The translations under genes were made by a program, and so were the position numbers. A stretch of DNA of 64,000 nucleotides from Spongilla lacustris (taxonomy: Eukaryota > Porifera > Demospongiae > Spongillida > Spongillidae). This document shows positions 25,101-35,056 of this stretch, in pieces (the stretch's first letter is position 1; each line of letters starts with the position of its first letter). The DNA lies in NCBI GenBank assembly GCA_949361645.1, contig OX442432.1, forward strand, positions 2,379,598 to 2,443,597, given 5' to 3'. The notes below the pieces were generated by a model. The model ran no database searches and had not been told where the DNA came from. It was given only the letters and a program-made list of their open reading frames with translations.

Positions 25101-26628
25101 ACCTACCAGAAAAGACAGAAGACAATAGCTTTGATAGAAGCAAACTTCCCAACAGGTTTGAGTGGTTTAAGGAGGTCATACATTCTTTTAAAGAAGTATA
25201 TCAAGTGCACAATTGCAACCTTAATAGATAGAAAAAAAAGTGTGTGGAGAGAGGGATAGTAACATGTGTGTGTAGAGGAGGGAGGGATATTGATATGTGC
25301 GTGTGGAGGGAGGGATAGTAATATGTGTGTGTAGAGGGAGGGATATGTGTGTTTGGAGGGAGGGATATTGATATGTGTGTGTGTGTACATGTGTGTGTGT
25401 GTGTGATAACATAATTACTGCTGCAATCTGGTCACATTCTTACAATCTGTGATATTGTGTCTATTATGGTGAAGTAGAGAAAAGGGCTGGTGAACCTAAA
25501 CACTCCATCATGATACACCCCAGCGAGCTGAGTTATCCTGCAGAAAGCATCAGGAATATATGTGTATATGTGTACATGTACATGTGTGGTATGATGATGA
25601 GGAGCAGTAAGATACTTAAACTTAGCACATCTCTCCCATCATGGTGTGTGTGTGGGTGGTGATGGTGCACTTACAGTGCTAGTAATGTCAGGACGACCTT
25701 GACTATGGTATACTGCAGAACTCCAACCATGCAGCGGTTGACGAAGGCCCTGAAAGTGTACCATTCTAGCCGCAATCAAACATACACTGTACATGTAACA
25801 TGTAACAGATACATGTAGGTAATTTTAAAACAGAACAGTTGCATAACTGACCTCAGCAATCCATTGGCATTACGAGCTGAAACATGTCCCAAGGGTGATG
25901 CTTGAACATGCACATGCTACATTGTATAACATTTGGAGCCCACAGGATCGATAGCTTCAACCATGACTACCATTTGCACCACACAGAAGACTACATGTAC
26001 CACTGATGGTCAGTAGTATGTGTAAGCCTGAAGTTAATGTGTATGCCTTAAAGGTACATGTATGTGCATGCCTAAAGGTATGTGTGTACTACAATATTCA
26101 TTTCAGTCTGTATCAAACAAAATCAGACTGATAGTCATGCATCCCTGGGTCCCTCACGATGCAATAAAACTATTATGCTTGTGGGCTTGCGTAATGAGGT
26201 TCAAAAAGTAGCATACTCATTGTACATGTATTATGTCCTGGGTGTCAACCGCAGGGCACACTTGCATACCACAGTGCACAGAAAACAATATAATCATTCT
26301 GCCACTCAAGCACTCCAGTGATGAATGGATTCGGGCCCGGAGTGTTTTGGCCCAAACACAAACATACTTGTACAAAAGTGGCAAAACTGTAGCAGTACGT
26401 GTCAAATGTCACTGCAAATGCTTGAATGGTGGAATATATAATTCTGTGTACATTATGTGCCCCACAGTTGATGCCCAGGACATCAAATATTTTTGATCTA
26501 CATGTACATGTATAACGAAACAAAGAATATTTACATGCATCCAAGTTGCACCCAACAGTGACCATTAAAAGCAAGAAACAAAACTTCACTACATGTACTT
26601 CAAAGCCACAACATCTTCATTATTTGAA

Positions 26629-26671
<43 letters not shown>

Positions 26672-28087
26672 GGGGTTCAGCATTTTATTTCCAGTGAATA
26701 CCAAGCATCTGAATGCACACAATACCACAAATGGTCAAAACTCTGTCATAAAAAAAATGCCACATGTACACTACTTGTTTGTCTATAAACTAACACCCCA
26801 CACACAAACTCACATACATGTAAATGCACATGCAGAGAACAACATTCTGCAGACCCACCTTCCCTTTGGACACGATGGCAGGCACCAGCAGGACTTGGCA
26901 ACAGGCCTAGCGTTGAGTGTGTCATCCAGAGGGGCATAGTCATGTTCAAGGAAGTTGAGAAGGTATCGGAGGAAGCTGTAGAGGACAAATGACTCGTAGC
27001 AGTTCCTTATGGTGGTCCAATAGATGGCCGAGGGAGGGTACAGAAGGCCAAGGAACTGCAGGAAAGAGCAACGTAAGGCATGGTATTAAATAGTGGGTGT
27101 GGTTTTATACCATAATATTTAGTGTGTGTGTGGTGCTTATTTATATTACAAGTAACCAATTTATGTTCATGCTTCTCCTCAACAAAGGATGCGTGCTCAT
27201 CACCAAGTGGCAACATTGAGTGCACACATACCACTTGCATGTGTACATGTATTTTGTTTGATGGCTACAGTGCCACTAAATGGACCACATTACTGAATAG
27301 CAGACTGTACATGTGCACATGTAATACCACATACAACACCACCATCTCTCACATACACTATCAATGGAGTATACAGGCACAATCCAAATGATCCTGCAGA
27401 GAGAGTGTGAGAGAGAGAGAGAGAGAGAGGGAGAGAGAGGGGGGGAGAGAGAAAGAGAGAGGGAGGGAAGAAAGGGAGAGAGGGAGGGAAGAAAGGGAGA
27501 GAGGGAGGGAGGAGAGGGAGAGAGTGGGAGGGAGAGGGAGAGAGTGGGAGGGAGAGGGAGAGAGTGGGAGGGAGAGGGAGAGAGTGGGAGGGAGAGGGAG
27601 AGTGGGAGGGAGGGAGGTGAGGGAAAGAGTGGGAGGGAGGAGAGGGAGAGAGTGGGAGGGAGGGAGGGAGGGAGGAGAGGGAGAGGGAGAGAGGGAGTGG
27701 AAGGAGGAGAGGGAGAGAGAGATAGTGAGAGATGATTGCATGCATCAATGCTCTCAAATATACTACGGTACTATACCTGATGATGTAATGTTGTAGGTGG
27801 GGCTGGGTGTAATTGAGGAGGTGGAGCATCAGTCCATAGAGGAACACAGGAATGGTCAGGAGAACAAAGATGCCTGCGACAAACCACGCCTTGAAGTGTA
27901 TACTTGTCCCGGGGCGGTACAGCTTCCAGACCAACAGGGGCATGACCAGTGCCACTGTGACCAGGTATGTGAGACCCACGAGAGGTTTTAACCAATTGCG
28001 CCACTGCCGCCAGCAGAACCAGTGACTGCAGGCGCAATCCAACACACAAGAACGCAGTGCTGATTTGAACTTAGCACAGGGAGGCAT
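22142..28087 (-). CDS. TMEM184C: TMEM184C-like multipass membrane protein, 8 exons
   Basis: Exons (minus): 27777-28087, 27357-27393, 26859-27055, 25675-25749, 25444-25537, 25107-25219, 24100-24196, 22142-22492. They total 1275 nt, 424 residues, and every GT-AG junction keeps phase. The family (TMEM184/organic solute transporter alpha-like) has about seven membrane segments; human TMEM184C is of similar length. Recognisable blocks in order: WRNWLKPLVGLTYLV (first membrane segment), WFVAGIFVLLTIPVFL, LLNYTQPHLQHYIIR, IVPVYSIDS, NCYESFVLYSFLRYLLNFL, GVLQYTIVK, GVYHDGVFRF, KPVGKFASIKAIVFCLFWQ, VAQGLQDFIVCIEML, FAIAHLFVFSHRPFV. The tail is polar. Start ATG at 28087 precedes CWRQWRNW as in TMEM184C. 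Introns carry long purine, GT and G runs. Function in animals is poorly defined (trafficking or transport suggested for the family). The assignment to TMEM184C rather than A/B rests on the N-terminal blocks. Confidence 0.93.
22493..24099 (-). other. Intron 7 of the TMEM184C-like gene
   Basis: 1.6 kb, AT-rich, with many ACATGTA words. Two stretches, about 22620-22990 and 23330-23720, look like diverged inverted copies (for instance TCATGCTACATGTACATG and AATTACATGTATCATG; GTAAGGTGAATTTTT and AAATTCACCTTACCTC), suggesting a further palindromic MITE of about 1.1 kb in the intron. No coding exon besides the flanking ones. Confidence 0.5.
24197..24430. repeat. Degenerate ~52 bp tandem repeat in intron 6
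   Basis: Four or five imperfect units share TGTGTGGGACATAGGTGGGC followed by ATTA and AGGACTAT. It starts right at the acceptor of exon 7 of the TMEM184C-like gene. Confidence 0.6.
24800..25015. repeat. Short tandem repeat, GGGGTATAGAGACATG family
   Basis: About a dozen units alternate GGGGTATAGAGACAT and GGGTATTGAGGTAT, each 14-16 bp. Lies in intron 6 of the TMEM184C-like gene. A related degenerate motif (CCCAATATCCCA) appears at 24648-24675. Confidence 0.85.
25255..25405. repeat. ~30-45 bp GT-rich tandem repeat in intron 5
   Basis: Units combine GTGTGTGTGGAG, GGAGGGATA and TTGATAT, ending in a plain (GT)n run at 25390-25405. Confidence 0.8.
26632..26669 (+). repeat. G38 homopolymer in intron 3
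   Basis: 38 consecutive G on the plus strand, C on the transcribed RNA of the TMEM184C-like gene. The longest of at least eight G/C runs of 22 or more bases in the window. Confidence 0.9.
27400..27735 (+). repeat. Purine GAGA/GGGA tract in intron 1
   Basis: Begins as (GA)n, then GGGAGGGAGAGGGAGAGAGT units of about 20 bp. On the transcript it is a long polypyrimidine run directly before the acceptor of the 37 nt exon 2, so it may act as an extended polypyrimidine tract. Spurious open frames on all strands come from composition. Confidence 0.9.
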
Positions 28088-28242
28088 CCTTTATAAATTT
28101 TTACTTCAGATCAGCAAGGTAGGAGTGAATGAGTGAGAGAATGTCAACAGGTACGGGGAAAAGGTAACAGCCCACTGAGCTACAAAACTGCCAAAAAAAA
28201 AAAAACACCACACGACAGTAGCAGCAAACTTTATAGAGTTAA

Positions 28243-28751
28243 TTATCTATCAGTTCTCTCTACGCTCTGGCTAGGTCCTTTGCTCACAAAGTTGTGTAAT
28301 GCGCCGAGGAACTGGGCGTGCTCGCTGACAGCAGCTGTGAGGTTGTTCGCCTCTTCCAGTAGTGGAGACACGCTCTGATACAACTCAATAAGGGAAGAGG
28401 TTAGCTGGACACGCCCAGGTAGACAGGTTGCAGGGCATATGGGAAAAGAGAACAGACTGGTACGTACACTTGTGTTGGTGATGGCAAAATGTAAGGACGT
28501 GTTGGACATATAGGGCTACTAATCCTCCCGCCGCCTAGTTGACCCGCACGTTTCTAGGAGTGCGCACAAAATATGAAGAACATGGGCACCACATGGAAAT
28601 AACAAAGGTGGTATCGTAAAGTTGACAGGTGACTACATACCTCTTCCAAGCTCAGCTCCAATTCTTCGCTGATTAAACGCTGGTCACTGTCAGAAGCTGA
28701 CACCGCCATAATACTTGTCCGCGGATCCGGTTCCAATTCGGGTGTAATCAT
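28243..28751 (-). CDS. Small two-exon helical protein, 90 residues, unassigned
   Basis: Exon 1 28641-28751 ends ...LSLEE with a GTATGT donor; exon 2 28243-28404 starts after TGTCCAG and encodes LTSSLIELYQSVSPLLEEA, NNLTAAVSEHAQFLGALHNF and VSKGPSQSVERTDR before the stop. Junction phase is zero and the lengths (111 + 162 nt) are consistent. The N-terminus is acidic with a short SASDSDQ stretch; the rest is predicted amphipathic helix, in the style of small coiled-coil subunits such as those of BLOC-1/BORC-type complexes, but I cannot assign it to any family. It is on the same strand as the TMEM184C-like gene, whose start lies 156 bp beyond its stop. Confidence 0.6.
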
Positions 28752-29589
28752 TAAAATAACCCGCCGCTAAGCGTACATGTAGAGTATTCGACTCCTATAT
28801 TACACGTAGTCACGCGAGAATTTCGCTCGCTTTTGGCGGCCACGCCCAGCTAAAAATACCTCGCAGCGTTTGAATCACTATAATCAACACTTCATACTAC
28901 ATCATTGCTAGATGATACTGAAAATAGAAGTTGAGATGTTAGTACCGTCCGACATCACAAGGGGTTCAAACCCTCCGTACCTTTCATCACTCCTGATGAT
29001 GTCATCGTGGGACAGAATTGAGTACAGCAGTTCACGGCCGGAAAAAATGACAAAAACCCGATTTTGACCTCCTCGTATACTTACCGGTGTAGTGGCTACA
29101 CGCTTACTATAATCTATGAATTGACTAGTTAATGCTATAGTCAGATCATTTATACAAGCCACTGGCTGGTTTTGTAGTCAATAAAAATACGGGTTCGTCT
29201 GTACAGATCTCGTCTGAAGTGACTAATTTATTTATATACATCATCATTTGGCAGGATGTACAACGCAAGTCAACATAACTTCAAGTTGACTTGTCAAGAT
29301 GATTACAAGGGACCGTGTGCCAATTCGAACATGCAGTTTCAATCCCTTTGAGTCAGTTGCCATTAAAGGTAAATTTCATGAGTTTTAAATTGTTGATATT
29401 GTTGTATACACTTCCAGGTATCAATGCCATTCCACATCTTCCACGCTGCCATTGTTGATAAATTGGTGTTCCTCCAAGTGCGTCTTGAATCATTCTTCCA
29501 GGTGCTGTATGTGTATATTTATGTATATACAAAAAAGCTTTTTCTTGCATGTCATACCACTTTGTTGTTTTAACAAGCTACTGCATGTT
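28752..29589. other. Promoter-side intergenic region
   Basis: 28752-28870 is CpG-containing (CACGCGAGAATTTCGCTCGC, TTTTGGCGGCCACGCCC) and sits just upstream of the 90-residue gene, so it is the likely promoter. 28920-29160 resembles the 140 bp asymmetric segment of the 20.2 kb MITE (GACATC...AAGGGGTTCAAAC...CCT) and may be a related element. No gene seen. Confidence 0.45.
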
Positions 29590-31700
29590 TGGAGTCTGAC
29601 CATACATCACAACAAATGTGACCACCTGATTGATGCTGAAGCACCTTCATCCAGATGTGTTGAGTGTGAAAAGTACCGTAAAACGCTTCATACTATAGCC
29701 ACTCGGAAAAGGTTTGATTCCCATTCCACCAGCACAAATCCAAACAGTCTCACAATTCGCAAACTATTGTTATCTAACAAGATCTCAACTTACTACTCGA
29801 CTGCATAACATGCATGATGAGCATCGAAAAGGTGCTATTCAGCTTGAATGCTTAAAGAAAAACGTACAAGAAGTTTGTAAAAGTGGAGATTCCTTGGATG
29901 AGGAAATGCATGAATATTTGAAAGCATCATTGGTAATTGCAACAAGGTGACAGAATTAATGTACTGCATGGTTCATTTCAGAAAATCTTCTGGGATCAGC
30001 AGCAGCAAGCGGCATCGGTGAGAAATGCCAAATCTATGAAATGGCACCCCATTATGATCAAGTGGTGTCTTTACTTGCGGCACCTATCTGCAGTTATGAA
30101 TTGTTGAAAAGTAGCAGTTGTAATAAACTGCCTTCACAATGCACGCCGAGAGACTATACCTACCTCTCATCAACACTATAGGCTTTTCAGATGATGTCGA
30201 TGTACAGTTGCAAGAAGCTGCAAATGTGTCGAAGTGTGCTGACTAACAGAAATGTTTTGTATTACTAGTTAATGAGGTACACATAAAGGATGATCTTGTT
30301 TTTGACAAACATTCTGGAAATATCCTGGGATTTATTGATTTTGAAACACAAACAAATAATTAATGGAAAATCCATAATGGGTGAACAAGAATCCCAGTTG
30401 GCCACATGTATGATTATGTTGATGGTTCATGGATTTTTGCTGCTTTTTGATCCACTGTGGGATACAGTGGCCAGGCTTGAATGGTGTGGTTTAAAACTGT
30501 TATATGAATTACAGCAGATGGAGCCTCCTCTAATCAACGGTTTTTAAAAAGGCATGATCCAGGTGCTTCCTTTGTGAATAAAGTACTAAATTCTCATTCT
30601 CCCAATCGTTATATCTATTTTTTGTCTGATCCCCCACACCTCATTAAGACAACAAGAAATTGCTGGTCAAGGAATAAGTTGTTGCTTTGTGGGTAAGTTA
30701 TGCTGCATCATAACTACACGTTATTAACTTACTGTTGTTGCAGTGTAATGGAAAGGACATAAGTTGGAACCATCTGAAAGACCTGTACCTTGCGGACAAT
30801 GTCACAAGCACGGCAGCTCCAGGACTATGACTTGTTCCTAAGCTCAAATATGAACATATAAATCTCACCTCTTTCTCGAAAATGAGAGTTGACCTTGAAG
30901 CTGAGGTAAAATAATGTAACCTGTTCTACAGTGCATATATGATTCATTATATATGAAATTCTATAATTGCAGGTCCTTAGTGCAACCTTTGCAAAAGCTA
31001 TCAGAACAACCCACAGCTTCTGAAGTTGAGGAGGCTGTGAAGTTTATTGAGAACTTTGATAAGTTCTCTGATTGCTTAAATGTAACAAATTATGATAGTG
31101 GGAGAAAGGAAAGAAAACCATTTTTAAAACCTTACAGATCTCCTGACGATTTTAGATTATTATTATTATATATATCTTAAAATTAGGTAATCTAATAAAA
31201 TTAACAATACAGTAATGATGCATGTAGCATCAAAATAAAAAAGCTAAACATCATTCAAAGTAGGGGAGAGGGTTGGAGGCAAAGTTCCCAAAACAGATGC
31301 AGCATTCCCCCTCTGAATGACCAGATTGAAATGGCTTCAGGTATCTTGAGCAATGGAATGAATCTGTCAAATCTAAAGTTGGTTACTCTGATAAACAAAG
31401 CATGCTGCTGAGTCCTGAGAGACGTTTTGGGATTAAAAAAACTGGTAAGTGCGATAAATTTGTACATACATGCGTATACATAGATATGTGTTCTTATTTT
31501 CATTGGTAGAGCTGATAAAATACTTGTTCATGACTGAGAAAATCAGCCAAGATCCTTTAGAACAATTTTTTGGATGCCAGAGGCAAAGGGGCAGATCTAG
31601 TGATAATCCCAATGTAAACGAATTCTGTACGAACGAACACCCGAGCACTGCGAGTTGTGAATTCTTTCTGCACAAATGTGACAAAAGGAAACTGTAGAGG
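29590..31700 (+). pseudogene. P-element/THAP9-type transposase remnant
   Basis: Conserved P-element transposase blocks appear in order but in several frames: RCVECEKYRK, a coiled stretch (LTTRLHNMHDEHRKGAIQL), SMKWHPIMIKWCLYL (about 30036), LPSQCTPRDYTYLSS, IGFSDDVDVQLQEAANVSKC, DDLVFDKHSGNILGFID, YVDGSWIFAAF, TADGASSNQRFLKRHDPG, IYFLSDPPHLIKTTRNCW, NGKDISWNHLKDLY, LKYEHINLTSFSKMRVDLEA, a GT-AG intron, VLSATFAKAIR, EAVKFIENFDKFSDCLNV, then after another intron QDPLEQFFGCQRQRGRSSDN. This is the catalytic RNase H-like core with its GTP-binding insertion and the C-terminal helical part, as known for THAP9/P transposases. No N-terminal THAP domain was found, and stops and frameshifts are many, so it is dead. 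Termini were not identified. Confidence 0.85.
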
Positions 31701-31993
31701 CAAAAAACGAGCATCAATGACTGAATCCCACTTGAAAGTGCAACCATTGCCTAAGAGAAGACGTATTAGAAACAGTGTATAGTTGTAAGGGACGAATATT
31801 GATACATGTATACGCATTAACATATAGAAATCTGCAAATAGAATAAAACATACAAGTAGAATAAATACCATGAAAACAAAGTGTCGAATGCATATAGTAT
31901 ACAGCATCACATTTAATCCCGACGAGTGAGATCTTCGAATTCATCGACATGCATCCTAAAAGAATCTATTCAATATACTTATGCATGTAATAG

Positions 31994-32213
31994 AATATAG
32001 TAGGGCTGCCAAAGGCCAGCCGGCCTGACAGACCAGAGACCTGGCCTGACCTGTTAGGTCAGACCACGCCCCCTCAATTGATGTACCAACGTGCATGCAG
32101 TATACGACTACATATATTACATGTACAAACCAAGCTCAAATTCAACTATTAAAGTATAAGGTGCAACAGTAAAATAGCTACATGCATATGCAGTGTACTA
32201 CACTAGCATTATG
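31994..32213 (+). repeat. 220 bp inverted repeat, left copy
   Basis: Begins GGGCTGCCAAAGGCCAGCC and continues GGCCTGAC, ACCACGCCCCCTCAATTGAT, GTACCAACGTGCATGCAGT, AACCAAGCTCAAATTCAACT, ending near AGCATTATG. The inverted partner lies at 37367-37583. Either dispersed repeat copies or the termini of a 5.6 kb element. A GGCCTGA-rich relative occurs at about 57325-57365. Confidence 0.85.
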
Positions 32214-32397
32214 TTTATTATAGCTCAGTATTAAGCATAGTGACCTCTTTAGATGCATGCAACAAATTGTCTGAAGGTTAGACTGTCAGCAAGAACTAGG
32301 GAGAGCACTTATGTGAGAGAACAAGACGGGATTTGCGATGTAACTGGAATACTCCTTGGGCTGCGATTTCTATAGGCTGTTCTCTTGTTTGGCAGCA

Positions 32398-32645
32398 GTG
32401 GCGGATCTAGCATAGCCTTGAGGGGGGCGGTAGCACCCCCCGCCCCCCCTCCCCCCATTCATATCAAATGCCGCTCCTGTCATGAAATTGCCGCCCCCCC
32501 TGTCGGAGGAATAGCTGTCCCCCTGGAAAAGTAGCCCCCCCCCCCCCCCCCCCCCCCCCCCCGGACATTCGTTCCTAGGTACAAATGTCCCTCCAGGACA
32601 CTCCTACCTAGGAAAAAATGTCCGCCCTGGAAAAAGTGTCCCCTC
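32398..32645. mobile_element. hAT-like end CAGTGGCGGATCTAG with C28 run and CCTAGG repeats
   Basis: CAGTGGCGGATCTAG is a common animal hAT terminus (established for many elements). It is followed by G/C-rich low complexity, a 28-base C run at 32535-32562, then two palindromic units of the type GGACA...CCTAGG...TGTCC that recur at 33900-34075. No matching right end was found. Confidence 0.5.
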
Positions 32646-32987
32646 CCCTCAATAATTTATACTTTTATAGAAACGTTCCTAGAACTTTTAAATTAAGTCC
32701 TAATTTTCTATATGTTAGACGCGCGTAAAATTAATCAACTGCATGCAGGCGGTAAAAGGTTGGTTCGCAGCTTCAGCGATCATTTATTAATGCAGAACTA
32801 GATAACTGGGACAACTATGCCTGGATGGTGCACTCTTTGCATATCAAACTGCAATTCTTTAACTGGACTACATTTTCACGAATGTCAAGTCACATATCTA
32901 TAAAGCAGTGCTGATGCCTATTAAAGTAGTACATAACTCTGTCACCAGTTTCCTCACCCAAGATGATAGCAAAGAGCTGAAGACTGT
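32646..32987. other. Intergenic, no gene seen
   Basis: Ordinary AT-rich DNA between the C-rich repeat and fold-back copy 4; no frame, hairpin or splice-supported exon found. Confidence 0.5.
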
Positions 32988-33255
32988 ACAAGTAAATCAA
33001 AAACTTCTCTGTTGAGAAAGTGATTGGTGGTACATGTATGTAGGATAAGAGCAAGAAAACAACTACAGTATGTTAAAGTGAGGTTTGTAATATATAGGAT
33101 CCTACAACTCACAGTCCTGAATTTGCAAATGAAGAAGCCTATTTGCAAATGTATAGGACTGTTATAGTTGTATATAGGATCCTTGCTTTTTGCACCACTA
33201 ATCCTACATACCACCAATCACTTTCTTGACAGAAAAGTTTTTTTGATTTACTTGT
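32988..33255. mobile_element. Fold-back element, copy 4 (diverged)
   Basis: Termini ACAAGTAAATCAAAAACTT and, inverted, AAGTTTTTTTGATTTACTTGT match copy 1. Next come TTCTCTGTTGAGAAAGTGAT, TGGTGG and ATGTAGGAT, and on the right arm TTTTTGCACCACTAATCCTA. The arms are no longer fully complementary on the left (33045-33090), and the centre holds a separate inverted pair around ATTTGCAAAT. An older member of the family. Confidence 0.75.
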
Positions 33256-33879
33256 TCATTTACTTGTTCCTCTAATTTTTTCTTTGCATGCCAGGAGTGG
33301 CTTATTGTATTCCACACTACCCTAACGCACATGATACAGGATGTCCTTTTAACATCACCATTTTTACTGGTCACCGCTGATCTCTGGATATTAGTTTGAT
33401 ACCCCCCCCCCCCCCTTAAGAACATACCGGAAAGAGCACAGGAATAGATAGTATGTATTCTTTTTTGCACATTTCAGTACATACAAGTGAAGTTGTGCCC
33501 AGTACAGAGACAATTAGAAACTTGTGACTGTGGGCTGAATTGAAAATGGTGAAATGACCGCATGGGATCATTCTAATAAGCAGTCATTCCAGACATGGTC
33601 TGGCTACAGACACCTGATCAAACATTGTATTGTGGTGACTGCTGGATTTTGTTGATGACTTAAATTGCTTTTTGACATTTATGACAAAAATAGCTGTCGC
33701 TCATTTAATTGACACCTGACATCGTTTAAATATGCACATATAAATGACTGACATATTTTCATTCGTTGATGTAGGAAGCAGAGAGGTAAATCCATTAACT
33801 GTGCATGTATCGATCGGCGTAATTAAAACGTTCAATTGAAGCGACATTAATAAATCATGCGAAACAGAAGGGCGCATTC
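33256..33879. other. Intergenic, no gene seen
   Basis: Contains a C-run at about 33401-33414. An 88-codon minus frame at 33204-33470 mainly covers fold-back DNA and is not considered real. Confidence 0.45.
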
Positions 33880-34102
33880 GCTCGGGGAATGTTTGGGGGA
33901 ACAATTTGTGCCAAGGAGAAATGGGGGGACATTTCTACCAGGGGGGACATTTTCTCCTAGGCACAAATGTCCCCCCGGACATTCTTTCCTAGGAACCATT
34001 GTCCGGGGGACAGTAGTACCTAGGAAATATTGTCCGGGGGACAGCCATGCCTAGGAAAAAATGTCCGGGGGTACAGTGAAGGGGGGGGGGGGGGGGGGGG
34101 GG
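33880..34102. repeat. Palindromic CCTAGG minisatellite with G22 run
   Basis: Five or so units of about 33 bp have the form GGGGGACA-x(5-8)-CCTAGG-x(5-8)-TGTCC, so each unit is itself a near-palindrome centred on CCTAGG and the array can fold as alternating hairpins. It ends in a 22-base G run (34081-34102). A shorter relative is at 32564-32640. Confidence 0.8.
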
Positions 34103-34776
34103 ACAGAATTTCCTACGACACCCCCACAAGTGTAGTGGCGTTCCGTAAAAGGAGCAAATGGCGATTTTACATGCATCCCAACGACAATATAGTCTAGATA
34201 TATATAGTTGCAATACAGCTACCAATGATGTATCTAAAGGGGAATTGTAGAACCGGACATAAAAAAATTTGTGGAGCAGCCAAACTCAACAGAACCCATA
34301 CAGTGCATGTGACTGTGGGGACATGCATCCTTGCAAATGAAAATTGTGTTGTGCTGAAGTATGCATGATGATGCATGAGACTGACTTTTGATGTGACACA
34401 TGCAATACGTATACCTACATCAGAAATGTATATATCTGCTCTCATTGTTGCGTGTGAAAACTGTCTTGTATTTGAATGGATTGTTTTTTTTTTTGTTTGT
34501 TTTTTTTTTAAGTATCAAGTTTAAAAGTATTACAAACGCATGTATACATTTTAGAATAAATAAAACAAAACGGAGCTAGAAGGCAACGGGGTCGTCAACC
34601 ACTAGTCGTCATTCTACAGATAACGATTGGTTAGTGCAATCGTCAATTGATCCGTATACTCGTGTTTCTATATATGTTGGCGGATCGTACACGTATGCCC
34701 GACTGCCCGTGCTCGCGCGAATTCATCGATTGACCCCTTAGATACATGTAGGAAGGATTCGACAGCATACCGCAGT
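34103..34776. other. Intergenic up to the LTR element
   Basis: No gene seen. T-rich run near 34485-34511. The final bases GCAGT (34772-34776) are the left target-site duplication of the LTR retrotransposon. Confidence 0.5.
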
Positions 34777-35045
34777 TGTGAAGTACTGGAATACCCCGCG
34801 CTCGTGACCCAATGGCAGCCTGTTTATGAATCAATATCAGCTTAGAGCAGCGATAAGAATCACACAGCACTAGGCACACAATTAACATCAGTTCGCGTCT
34901 TCGTCCATCCGTCAGGTATGCCAGCCTCCAAATGATCTGCCGTTCCTCTGCTGAGCGGTAGCTTAAGTACCTCCGATGAATCTTCGAGAATGTTCTCAAG
35001 GGTTAACTAGGCAATTACAATTACACAATAAATGACAATACTACA
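34777..35045 (-). repeat. 3' LTR of the Ty3/gypsy element
   Basis: 269 bp, the downstream LTR in element orientation. Differs from the other LTR at GCGTCTTCGTCC versus GCGCCTCCGTCC. Confidence 0.95.
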
Positions 35046-35056
35046 CTTCTCCCCCT

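Noticed and set aside
30290..30547. 85-codon frame as an independent gene
   Set aside because: It overlaps P-type transposase blocks that are conserved in another frame of the same strand.
34643..34999. 118-codon minus frame, repeated at 36975-37235
   Set aside because: Both copies are frames through the LTR of the gypsy element.
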